Shown piece after piece: positions 14,828 to 21,341 of a stretch of DNA of 22,224 nucleotides; position 1 is the first letter of the stretch; each line of letters starts with the position of its first letter. A model generated the notes under the pieces. That model saw only the letters and a list, made by a program, of their open reading frames with translations. It was not told the DNA's origin and did no database searches. The stretch is from CAZVJU01 sp964627195 (GTDB lineage: Bacteria > Patescibacteriota > Microgenomatia > UBA8517): NCBI GenBank assembly GCA_964627195.1, contig CAZVJU010000017.1, positions 1 through 22,224 on the forward strand, in the 5' to 3' direction. The translations under genes and the position numbers were made by a program.

Positions 14828-15557
14828 TGTCATACATCTTATTTATTTTTTCAGGTTTCCCGATAACGTTTATATAATAAATCGCTCTACCGGCTCTAAT
14901 TAGAAAATTAATAAAATTGCCAGGGGACTTTACATGCCGATTGGTAGTTGAAACTATTAAATTTGGAAGATATATAATTTCCCCAAAATTTTTGATTCTT
15001 GATGAGAGTTCTACATCTCCGTGAGTTTTAATATTAACGTTAAAACCACCACATATTTTCAGGTATTCCTTACGAACCGCAAAATTTGTTCCTCTAAACG
15101 CATAATGTCCTTTCCAAATTTCATGAATTTTATCGACCAGAAACATTATGATTGCTATCAGATAATTTAATTTAGTGTTGTTTTTGAATCTGTATTGTCC
15201 TACTAAGCCGACCGCACTGCGATTAATCTGAAAATTTTGATAAATTTCAGAGATCCAATTTTTTGGAACAAGGGTATCTGCCTCTGTAAATGCAATTATT
15301 TCTGATCTAGATTTTTCTGATCCCTTTTGCCAAGCTAAACTAATTCCCCTTTCGTTAATCTTAAAAACCCTGGCACCCATCTTTTTAGCTATATCGTAGG
15401 TTTTGTCCTGGGATGGCCCGTCAACAACTATTACTTCGTATGGTTTAGAGAAATCCTGAGATAATAGATGGTTCAGACATTTTCTTATTGAGTATTGTTC
15501 GTTGTATGTTGGAATTACTACAGATATTAGCGGTCTAATTTTGGCAGATCTAATCAT
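14820..15557 (-). CDS. GT2-family glycosyltransferase (minus strand)
   Basis: This 245-aa GT-A glycosyltransferase starts IRPLISVVIPTYNEQYSIRK, with VVDGPSQDKT for nucleotide binding and AFTEADTLVPKNW, where the DXD-like metal motif reads EAD. The segment YLIAIIMFLVDKIHEIW is hydrophobic and may touch the membrane. Later GHYAFRGTNFAVRKEY and GDVELSSRI match GT2 acceptor/catalytic regions. It is less similar to the two flanking GT2 genes than those are to each other. It is the only gene on this strand in the glycan block and converges on the glycosidase gene. Its start faces the leader of the gene at 15626, with 68 nt between them. Confidence 0.88.
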   Translation of the reverse strand: MIRSAKIRPLISVVIPTYNEQYSIRKCLNHLLSQDFSKPYEVIVVDGPSQDKTYDIAKKMGARVFKINERGISLAWQKGSEKSRSEIIAFTEADTLVPKNWISEIYQNFQINRSAVGLVGQYRFKNNTKLNYLIAIIMFLVDKIHEIWKGHYAFRGTNFAVRKEYLKICGGFNVNIKTHGDVELSSRIKNFGEIIYLPNLIVSTTNRHVKSPGNFINFLIRAGRAIYYINVIGKPEKINKMYDIR

Positions 15558-15571
15558 AATTGGTAATATAT

Positions 15572-15695
15572 TTTTGCATATCTTTAGAGAAACATCTACA
15601 CTCTCAACAGGTTCGTGGGGAGAATATGAAACAAAGTAAACCGTTTTTTTCTATTATCATTCCGACTTTGAACGAAGAAAAATATCTTCCGAAAC
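15572..15695 (+). repeat. Duplicated leader and GT2 5' end, copy 2
   Basis: Second copy of the segment at 12307-12430. Together the copies are direct repeats bounding 3.27 kb that carries one GT2, the glycosidase and the minus-strand GT2. Homologous recombination between them would delete exactly that block. Confidence 0.85.
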
Positions 15696-16495
15696 TTTTA
15701 CAGGATCTTGCAAAGCAAACCTTTCGGGATTTTGAAGTGATAGTAGCCGACGGAAATTCCGTTGATAAAACTGTCAGAGAAGCTAAGACATATGCGAAAA
15801 AGTTACCAAAACTTCAGCTTATAATATCCCAAAAAAGAAGTGCGTCGTACCAAAGGAACTTGGGAGCGAGTAAGGCAAAAGGGGAGTATATTGTTTTTTT
15901 GGATGCGGATGACAGGCTTCCTGTTTATTTTATTGAAGGGATTAAATACCGGTTATTGGTGACCGATGCGGAAATCTTTACAACCTGGTGCGAAGTTGAC
16001 AGTGATAATTCCTCGGATAAAGTGGTTGGTCAGATAATGAATCTGGCCTTCGAACTGGGACGGTTAGTTGAGCAGCCGGTAGGTTCTGCAAGTATGATCG
16101 GCATTTCAAACAAAGGATTTCAAAAGGTAGGAGGATTTCGTGAAGATCTGACTTATGCCGAGGACGAAGCGTTTTTACGGGCTGCTCGCAAGTTGGGGTT
16201 GCACTACGAGATTTTTAAAGATCCCAGATACGTTTATTCGCTTCGGAGATTACGAAAAGGGAAAAAACTTACAGTCTTTCGACGTTTTGCCAAATTACAA
16301 TTTAAAAAATTAATGAAAATACCAATTGACCAATCTGAATATCAAATGGGTGGGAGTTACCACTTGAATGGCAGCGGACTAAAGCATTCAGCCTTTGATC
16401 TTCAGAAAAATCTGGAGCGTCTATTACGAAAACCAAAATCAGTTCGGAAAAGACTCTTGAGACTTTTGGAAACATTAGGTGAGGAACTGGAATGA
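15626..16495 (+). CDS. GT2-family glycosyltransferase (longer paralogue)
   Basis: This is a GT-A glycosyltransferase of 290 aa with FFSIIIPTLNEEKYLPKLL, VADGNSVDKT, DADDRLPVYF and AEDEAFLRAARKLG. It is closest within this window to the gene at 12361, with which it shares its leader and first codons. The C-terminal 45 residues beyond the shared EYQMGG block are basic and helical and are absent from the short paralogue. ATG 15626 follows GGGGAGA (15617-15623) and is in the same position as in the other copy, so the longer open frame from 15560 is not used. Its stop overlaps the recF start (ATGA). Confidence 0.88.
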   Translation: MKQSKPFFSIIIPTLNEEKYLPKLLQDLAKQTFRDFEVIVADGNSVDKTVREAKTYAKKLPKLQLIISQKRSASYQRNLGASKAKGEYIVFLDADDRLPVYFIEGIKYRLLVTDAEIFTTWCEVDSDNSSDKVVGQIMNLAFELGRLVEQPVGSASMIGISNKGFQKVGGFREDLTYAEDEAFLRAARKLGLHYEIFKDPRYVYSLRRLRKGKKLTVFRRFAKLQFKKLMKIPIDQSEYQMGGSYHLNGSGLKHSAFDLQKNLERLLRKPKSVRKRLLRLLETLGEELE

Positions 16496-17577
16496 TAGTT
16501 AAAAAACTACAAGTACAAAAATTCCGTAACTTTCCTGATAATGTATTTTCTTTTTCAGGAAATACGACTGTGATTGTCGGAGTGAATGCTTCAGGGAAAA
16601 CAAATGTTATGGAGGCCTTATTTTTGTTATCAACAGGGAAATCTTTTCGTGCTCGAATAGAGGAAGAGATGATAAGCTATGACGAAGATATTGCCCGGGT
16701 AAAGGGAAGTTTTGTTGAGGAAGATGTTAAGAGTGGAACAAATCTAGAGGTTGTGTTAACCCGTGGAGAAATTGCTGTAGGTGGAGCATTTGAGAAAGTC
16801 GAGAAGGTGGCGAGAAAACGGTTACTGGTCAATGGGGTGGGCAAAAGACTCTTGGACTTTGCGGGAACCTTTAAGACGGTTCTTTTTGGGCCGTGGGATA
16901 TGGATCTTGTGACCGGTGCACCTAGCATCCGGCGGAAATTGTTAGATAGTCTTTTATCTCAAGTTGATAGAGAATATAGACGTGCCTCACTTTCGTATGA
17001 CAAGGGTTTGCGACAAAGGAATAAACTTCTTTTTCGAATTCGGGAGGAAGGAGTTGCCCGATCGCAATTACTTTTTTGGGATAAGCTTCTTATTAAAAAT
17101 GGCGACTATTTAACCAAAACGAGAGAGGAATTTATAGAGTTTTGCAATTCGCACGGATCTTTTAAAGGGCATGAATTTATACTCGAGTACGACAGAAGCG
17201 CAATAACTGAGGCACGACTGGAGCAGTATAAAGAGGAAGAGGTTGCAGCTGCGACAACACTGGTTGGCCCGCACAGAGACGATTTTGTTTTTAAACTTAA
17301 AAGTGACAAACAGGAAACAGTGAGGGATTTGGGAAGATACGGATCAAGGGGAGAACAAAGGATGGGCATCCTTTGGTTAAAACTTGAGGAGCTGGCTTTT
17401 ATAGAAGAAAAGACAGGACAAAAACCGACACTACTTTTAGACGATATTTTTTCTGAACTGGACCATGAACATAGAAAAATTGTGGTGGAAGCTGCAAAAA
17501 AACAGCAAACAATAATTACCACTGCGGATGAGCATTATATAGAGGGGATTGAAAAAGTAGAAGTTATTAAATTATAA
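16492..17577 (+). CDS. recF: DNA replication and repair protein RecF
   Basis: RecF is an SMC-like ATPase that loads RecA at gapped DNA together with RecO and RecR. The protein begins VKKLQVQKFRNF, then Walker A GVNASGKT (30-37) and LLSTGKSFRA. Later come TLVGPHRDDF, the signature region YGSRGEQR, and Walker B with D-loop LLLDDIFSELD. At 361 aa the length is normal. GAGGA (16481-16485) is 6 nt before the ATG. Coupling to a glycosyltransferase instead of dnaA/dnaN/gyrB is unlike the common order around the origin. Confidence 0.95.
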   Translation: MIVKKLQVQKFRNFPDNVFSFSGNTTVIVGVNASGKTNVMEALFLLSTGKSFRARIEEEMISYDEDIARVKGSFVEEDVKSGTNLEVVLTRGEIAVGGAFEKVEKVARKRLLVNGVGKRLLDFAGTFKTVLFGPWDMDLVTGAPSIRRKLLDSLLSQVDREYRRASLSYDKGLRQRNKLLFRIREEGVARSQLLFWDKLLIKNGDYLTKTREEFIEFCNSHGSFKGHEFILEYDRSAITEARLEQYKEEEVAAATTLVGPHRDDFVFKLKSDKQETVRDLGRYGSRGEQRMGILWLKLEELAFIEEKTGQKPTLLLDDIFSELDHEHRKIVVEAAKKQQTIITTADEHYIEGIEKVEVIKL

Positions 17578-17588
17578 TTCGGATAAAT

Positions 17589-17816
17589 ATGACACCAGAT
17601 AATCCAAAGAGTGGTGTAAGTGCTGGGGATCAAGCAGCATTGCAAAGATGGTCGGCGTCTGTTGAAGGAGTGGGAACACAAGGTCTTCCTGGTGCAACCG
17701 ATAGTCCCTCTTCGTTTAGTCCAGTAGTGGAAAGACCTGAACTAGTTGAATCATCTCCTCCAGCTTCGGCTGAAAAGTTAGCTGTGTCGGTTGATGATGA
17801 AGATTACCCCTTTTAA
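17589..17816 (+). CDS. Small hypothetical protein, low-complexity and acidic
   Basis: This 75-aa protein is rich in Ser, Pro, Val and Glu and ends DDEDYPF. It has no membrane segment or known motif and is probably disordered. A TATAAT box (17573-17578, overlapping the recF stop) lies 10 nt before the ATG, in line with other leaderless-like starts here. It converges with the next gene, 2 nt away. It could be a real small protein or a chance frame. Confidence 0.5.
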   Translation: MTPDNPKSGVSAGDQAALQRWSASVEGVGTQGLPGATDSPSSFSPVVERPELVESSPPASAEKLAVSVDDEDYPF

Positions 17817-17818
17817 TT

Positions 17819-18091
17819 TTAGTCTTCGTCGATCCCCGAGATCTTACTCAGCTGATAGGTAATAAGTACTGCAAGCGCGGTGACCACAAGAGCATAAATT
17901 GCCAAAGAAATTAAGCCTGAATTTTCTCCGAAGTACGGCTTAATAAAAGTATTTACCGTTTCCTTTATCAACTCATTCCATGCAAGAGCAGCTACAAGTC
18001 CGAAACCACTTGTGACCAGTGAGAGAAGTTTTTTTGCGAACTGCTTCTTAAATTCCTCCGCTTCTTTTATCAAAGGTTTTTTCGTTGCCAT
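17819..18091 (-). CDS. DUF5654 family small membrane protein
   Basis: The protein has a basic amphipathic N-terminus (MATKKPLIKEAEEFKKQFAKK), then SGFGLVAALAWNELIKE, the recognisable DUF5654-type block with a hydrophobic segment. A second membrane segment is ISLAIYALVVTALAVLITYQL. The function is unknown; I recall the family from archaea and candidate-phyla bacteria. Alternative starts are at 18097 and 18106. 18091 is chosen because a TATACT box (18098-18103 on this strand) lies 6 nt away, too close for the longer starts. Confidence 0.78.
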   Translation of the reverse strand: MATKKPLIKEAEEFKKQFAKKLLSLVTSGFGLVAALAWNELIKETVNTFIKPYFGENSGLISLAIYALVVTALAVLITYQLSKISGIDED

Positions 18092-18130
18092 GTTCATAGT
18101 ATACAATAGAATTTAGTGTAACATTGTTTA

Positions 18131-18228
18131 ACTCGACCCGAATGATACGAGTAAGCAGAGCTTGGCCACACTTAGCGTGGTAAGTGCACGAATGACCCGA
18201 ATAATTAAAGTAATTCGGGTGAATTCGT
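18131..18228 (+). other. Structured intergenic region upstream of nnrD
   Basis: Three hairpins follow each other. The first is ACTCG (18131-18135) with CGAGT (18148-18152). The second is CTT..CCAC (18161-18169) with GTGG..AAG (18177-18184). The third is strong: ACGAAT plus ACCCGAAT (18188-18202) with ATTCGGGT plus ATTCGT (18213-18228). ACCCGAAT occurs twice (18136-18143 and 18195-18202), so the single ATTCGGGT could pair with either copy. It lies between two divergent genes, in the 5' region of nnrD. It may be a regulatory RNA element or a DNA-level repeat; it is not a tRNA. Confidence 0.4.
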
Positions 18229-18250
18229 ATATTTGTGTCGCGTTCAATTT

Positions 18251-19129
18251 ATGAAAGTATTTGACCCTACAGAGTTAAAGAAGCTTTATAAACCCCTTTT
18301 AAAATCCTCGGGTGAAGATAATGGTCAAGTAACAATAATTGGTGGATCAAAACTTTTCCATGGTGCACCGCTTTTATCATTGAAAGTAGCATCAAGGTTA
18401 ACCGATATGGTTTTTTTTACATCACCAGAAAAATCGCTGAACTCCGTAGTCAGTAGACTGAAAGCGAGTTTGTCATCATTCATCTGGGTTCCTTGGGAGG
18501 AAGTTGATGCGTATATTGAAAAATCCGATGCGGTTTTGATTGGCCCTGGTTTTATGAGGTTTGGAAGTGAGAAAACTTCTGAAGAACAAAGGGGACAAGA
18601 GAATCATGTCGAAGGAAAGGTCACGCGAGAAATCACTAAAGTTCTTTTAGAAAAATTTCCTAACAAGCGTTGGGTGATTGACGCAGGAAGTTTACAGGTC
18701 ATGGATGCCGAATGGATTCCAGAGGGAGCTGTGCTGACACCAAATCGAAAGGAATTCGAGCTATTATTCGGGAAGGAATTAGAGATTAGGGATCAGAGCT
18801 CCGACCTCCAACGACTAACCTCTAAATACAAATGCACAATTATCCTCAAAGGTCCTGAGACCATAGTTTGTTCTCCCGATGAGTGTATTTTGGTTATAGG
18901 TGGTAATCCTGGAATGACTAAGGGTGGAACGGGCGATGTGTTGGCGGGACTGACAGCCGCGCTTTTAGCAAAGAACGACCCATTTTTAGCAGCCTGTGCA
19001 GCAAGTTATATTGAAAAGTATGCAGCCGATGAACTATTTAAAAAGGTTGGCACAAATTATAACGCCGACGATTTAGCCGACAAAATTCCTGAGGTTTTGA
19101 ATCAATTAACTAACAACTCCAAGGTGTGA
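18251..19129 (+). CDS. nnrD: ADP/ATP-dependent NAD(P)H-hydrate dehydratase
   Basis: NnrD repairs NAD(P)HX, the damaged hydrate of NAD(P)H, using ADP or ATP. The ribokinase-like fold is visible in NGQVTIIGGSKLFHGAPLLS, DAVLIGPGF, WVIDAGSLQVMD, AVLTPNRKEFELLFG, the signature GNPGMTKGGTGDVLAGL, and the C-terminal AASYIEKYAADEL. At 292 aa only the dehydratase half is present; the NnrE epimerase domain, often fused in front, is missing. ATG 18251 is preferred to the in-frame TTG 18233. The codons before it look non-coding and would place the start inside the TATATT region. Confidence 0.93.
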   Translation: MKVFDPTELKKLYKPLLKSSGEDNGQVTIIGGSKLFHGAPLLSLKVASRLTDMVFFTSPEKSLNSVVSRLKASLSSFIWVPWEEVDAYIEKSDAVLIGPGFMRFGSEKTSEEQRGQENHVEGKVTREITKVLLEKFPNKRWVIDAGSLQVMDAEWIPEGAVLTPNRKEFELLFGKELEIRDQSSDLQRLTSKYKCTIILKGPETIVCSPDECILVIGGNPGMTKGGTGDVLAGLTAALLAKNDPFLAACAASYIEKYAADELFKKVGTNYNADDLADKIPEVLNQLTNNSKV

Positions 19130-19176
19130 ACCTATTTCACCTCTAAGGTGCAATTTACAATTCAAAGACCTTCCAT

Positions 19177-19509
19177 TTAAAGAATTGGTGGACCTCCGCC
19201 TCTGGGAGGGAACAGTAAACTTGTTATTGGGAAAAGAATGAGCGGATAGAGACTTATAAGAATAAAAAGAACAGCCAGAATATATAATGAGACAGACACC
19301 TTCTTTCTTTTATCTGAATTTGGCATCTTATAGAGTAATAATCCAAAAATAACGTACAACGAAATTATTATTAAGATCCTCAAAATAAATTCAGTTGAAT
19401 ATTCACCTCTTCGTACACATTCCCAGATTGTTCCAGCCACTATTTCAAATAATTTATAAGATCCATACACGTATGTGTCCGTGCATGGTGGAACCATTAT
19501 ATCTATCAT
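19177..19509 (-). CDS. Small two-TM hypothetical protein
   Basis: This 110-aa protein has two clear membrane helices, ILRILIIISLYVIFGLLLY and VSLYILAVLFILISLYPLIL, joined by a basic loop (KMPNSDKRKK). The N-terminal 40 residues contain two Cys (CTDTYVYGSY and WECVRRG), and the tail ends PPRGGGPPIL. With a basic inner loop, both ends should face outside. A GATAAT box (19519-19524 on this strand) lies 9 nt before the ATG. I do not recognise a family. Confidence 0.6.
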   Translation of the reverse strand: MIDIMVPPCTDTYVYGSYKLFEIVAGTIWECVRRGEYSTEFILRILIIISLYVIFGLLLYKMPNSDKRKKVSVSLYILAVLFILISLYPLILFPITSLLFPPRGGGPPIL

Positions 19510-19585
19510 CTTGAAACTATTATCGCAGACTCTAATTAATAGAGTAAACTAGCGAGTTGTTTTTTCCGCAGATTCTCCGTAAGAT

Positions 19586-19617
19586 AGTAACAAGTATCAG
19601 GTGACAAGTAACAAGTT
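19586..19617 (+). repeat. GTAACAAGT-family repeat, left flank of the four-helix gene
   Basis: This stretch has three degenerate tandem units of GTAACAAGT ending directly at the ATG. GTGACAAGTAACAAGTT (19601-19617) is an inverted match, 15 of 17, to 19997-20013 on the other side of the gene. Confidence 0.6.
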
Positions 19618-19989
19618 ATGAAAAAAACTGGGATAAATCCTGTTGGATACGAAAAACTATTGGCCTGGCAGGTAGCGGATGAGTTCGCGTGGGAGGTTTA
19701 TTTGTTAACAGATTCTTTTCCTAAACATGAGTTATACGGTTTGACATCGCAATTAAGGCGTGCAGGTTTGTCAGTCCCTCTAAATATAGTGGAAGGCCAT
19801 TCTAGATACAATAAAAACGAATTTCGCAATTTTTTGAGGATTGCCTTAGGATCTCTTGCAGAGAGCGATTATCTTCTTAAATTCGCTCTTAAAAGAAAGT
19901 ATATTTTAGATAATGATTACAAAATAGTATCCCTCTTACGCGAGAAAAGCGGTAAGTTACTTTGGAGTTTGATGAAATCGCAAAAATAA
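19618..19989 (+). CDS. Four-helix bundle protein (23S rRNA-intervening-sequence / S23 type)
   Basis: The family pattern is clear: YEKLLAWQVADEFAWEVYLLTDSFPKHELYGLTSQLRRAGLSVPLNIVEG followed by F-x-NFLRIALGSLAESDYLL. Proteins of this family are encoded in 23S rRNA intervening sequences of Leptospira and relatives and as free-standing genes in many bacteria; the fold is a small four-helix bundle that oligomerises. The function is not firmly known. At 123 aa the length is normal. The gene is tightly enclosed by inverted repeats of the GTAACAAGT family, which makes it look like a small mobile or formerly mobile cassette. Confidence 0.9.
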   Translation: MKKTGINPVGYEKLLAWQVADEFAWEVYLLTDSFPKHELYGLTSQLRRAGLSVPLNIVEGHSRYNKNEFRNFLRIALGSLAESDYLLKFALKRKYILDNDYKIVSLLREKSGKLLWSLMKSQK

Positions 19990-19996
19990 TGTTTAA

Positions 19997-20022
19997 AACT
20001 TGTTACATGTTACTTGTTACTT
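19997..20022 (+). repeat. GTAACAAGT-family repeat, right flank of the four-helix gene
   Basis: AACTTGTTACATGTTAC and further units run in the opposite orientation to 19586-19617. They lie 10 nt before the ATG of the Fic gene and so also form its upstream region. Confidence 0.6.
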
Positions 20023-20031
20023 AAAACTGAG

Positions 20032-21099
20032 ATGTATACTCCGAAATTTGTAATCACAAATAAAATCCTCAAAAGTATCGGTGCAATTGAAGCTGCTAAG
20101 GAAGTAATCGAGAATGCGCCCCTGGTTCCATACTACGAAAAGCAATTTAAAGCTGATGCGATTTTACGGACAGTTCATCACGGAACGCATATCGAAGGCG
20201 TAGGATTGTCAAATGTTGCCGAAGTTAAAAAGGTTTTGGAAGGAGAAGAAGTTGTTGCTCATGATAGGGACGTAGAGGAGGTAATTAATTACAGAGATGT
20301 AGTTAAACTTCTGGATGAGCTGGCCTTAAAAAGAGGTGGCTACGAGATAAGCATGCTTCTTGAGATTCATAAAGAGACAGTAAAGAAAATTGTTGCCGAA
20401 GAGAAAGTTGGGGTTTTACGAAAAACTCAAGTTATTATTAAGGAAGAATCGAGTGGTGAGATAGTTCTGGAACCCCCGCCTGCCATTGAAGTTCCGTATT
20501 TACTCGAAGATTTTTTTGAGTGGTTAAATTCGATAGATGCACAAGAGGTTCATCCGATATTGAAAGCCGGAATCGCTCATTACATTCTTGTGAGTATCCA
20601 CCCTTTTGTCGAAGGAAATGGCCGGACAATTCGTGCCTTTGCCAATCTCATACTGATGCGGGAGGAGTATGACATCAAACGATTTTTTTCTTTGGAAGAG
20701 CATTTTGATGCTGACCCGGGAGCTTACTATGATGCTCTGTCTTCTGTTGACAAACAATCCAAGAATATTTCTGCACGCGACTTAACTTCCTGGCTGTCCT
20801 ATTTTACCGAGGTTGTTGCCATTGAACTGTCCAAAATAAAGGACCAAGTCAGAAAGCTGTCAATTGATTCGCGCCTGAAAGGGAAAATCGGGGAGCAAAT
20901 CGCACTTACCGAGAGGCAAATGAAACTTGTTGAATATCTTTCCGAACTAGGATCCGGAGTTATGCAGGATATGAAGAGTGTTCTTCCTATGGTTTCCGAA
21001 GATACAGTATTGCGGGATGTCTCTGATTTAATGGAGAAAGGTATAATTAAAAAGGAAGGAAAAACGAAAGCATCTCGGTATATAATTGCAAGTAGATAA
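20032..21099 (+). CDS. Fic family protein (adenylyltransferase-like) with C-terminal winged helix
   Basis: Fic enzymes usually transfer AMP from ATP to a hydroxyl of a target protein. The catalytic motif HPFVEGNGR (190-198) is intact, followed by TIRAFANL. Near the N-terminus GTHIEG (51-56) corresponds to the autoinhibitory helix that contains the regulatory Glu (Glu55); the usual first Ser/Thr four residues before it is Gly here. The C-terminal 75 residues (LTERQMKLVEYLSELGS and later DTVLRDVSDLMEKGIIKKEGKTKASRY) form a winged-helix DNA-binding domain, a common arrangement in bacterial Fic proteins that may self-regulate. ATG 20032 is used; the in-frame TTG 20014 lies in repeat DNA. No antitoxin-like gene is adjacent. 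Confidence 0.93.
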   Translation: MYTPKFVITNKILKSIGAIEAAKEVIENAPLVPYYEKQFKADAILRTVHHGTHIEGVGLSNVAEVKKVLEGEEVVAHDRDVEEVINYRDVVKLLDELALKRGGYEISMLLEIHKETVKKIVAEEKVGVLRKTQVIIKEESSGEIVLEPPPAIEVPYLLEDFFEWLNSIDAQEVHPILKAGIAHYILVSIHPFVEGNGRTIRAFANLILMREEYDIKRFFSLEEHFDADPGAYYDALSSVDKQSKNISARDLTSWLSYFTEVVAIELSKIKDQVRKLSIDSRLKGKIGEQIALTERQMKLVEYLSELGSGVMQDMKSVLPMVSEDTVLRDVSDLMEKGIIKKEGKTKASRYIIASR

Positions 21100-21102
21100 A
21101 AA

Positions 21103-21312
21103 ATGTCATCATCCGATCCACAATTTTTATATATGATTTTGGTTCTACCCAGTCTTTTCGGTCTGACCTTGGTTGGTGACGGCTTGAATAAAATGATGCA
21201 CGAAGAGTCGGGCGGAATAATAAGTATTGTTTTTGGAATAATCTTTATCGGTGTAGTTATTTTTGCCTATTTTTTCTTCTCGTCTTACCTCACTCAATCC
21301 ATTCCAAGTTAG
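21103..21312 (+). CDS. Small two-TM hypothetical protein
   Basis: This 69-aa protein has hydrophobic helices at FLYMILVLPSLFGLTLV (8-24) and IISIVFGIIFIGVVIFAYFFFSSY (39-62), separated by the polar DGLNKMMHEESGG. It begins 3 nt after the Fic gene stop and so is probably in the same transcript. There is no recognised family. Confidence 0.55.
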   Translation: MSSSDPQFLYMILVLPSLFGLTLVGDGLNKMMHEESGGIISIVFGIIFIGVVIFAYFFFSSYLTQSIPS

Positions 21313-21324
21313 TGACTATACAGA

Positions 21325-21333
21325 TGGTATAAT
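21325..21333 (+). promoter_or_regulatory. Extended -10 promoter element before the DNA ligase gene
   Basis: TGGTATAAT matches the extended -10 form TGnTATAAT exactly. No good -35 is visible, as is usual for extended -10 promoters. Initiation about 7 nt downstream would start the transcript within 1-2 nt of the ATG at 21342, a leaderless message. Confidence 0.5.
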
Positions 21334-21341
21334 GAAGCCGT

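Noticed and set aside
18121..18240. A tRNA gene in the structured intergenic region.
   Set aside because: The hairpins do not form a cloverleaf, and no GTTCRANNC T-loop or acceptor pairing is present.
19586..20022. A CRISPR array from the GTAACAAGT repeats.
   Set aside because: The units are 9-10 nt long, degenerate and tandem or inverted, with no spacers and no cas genes.
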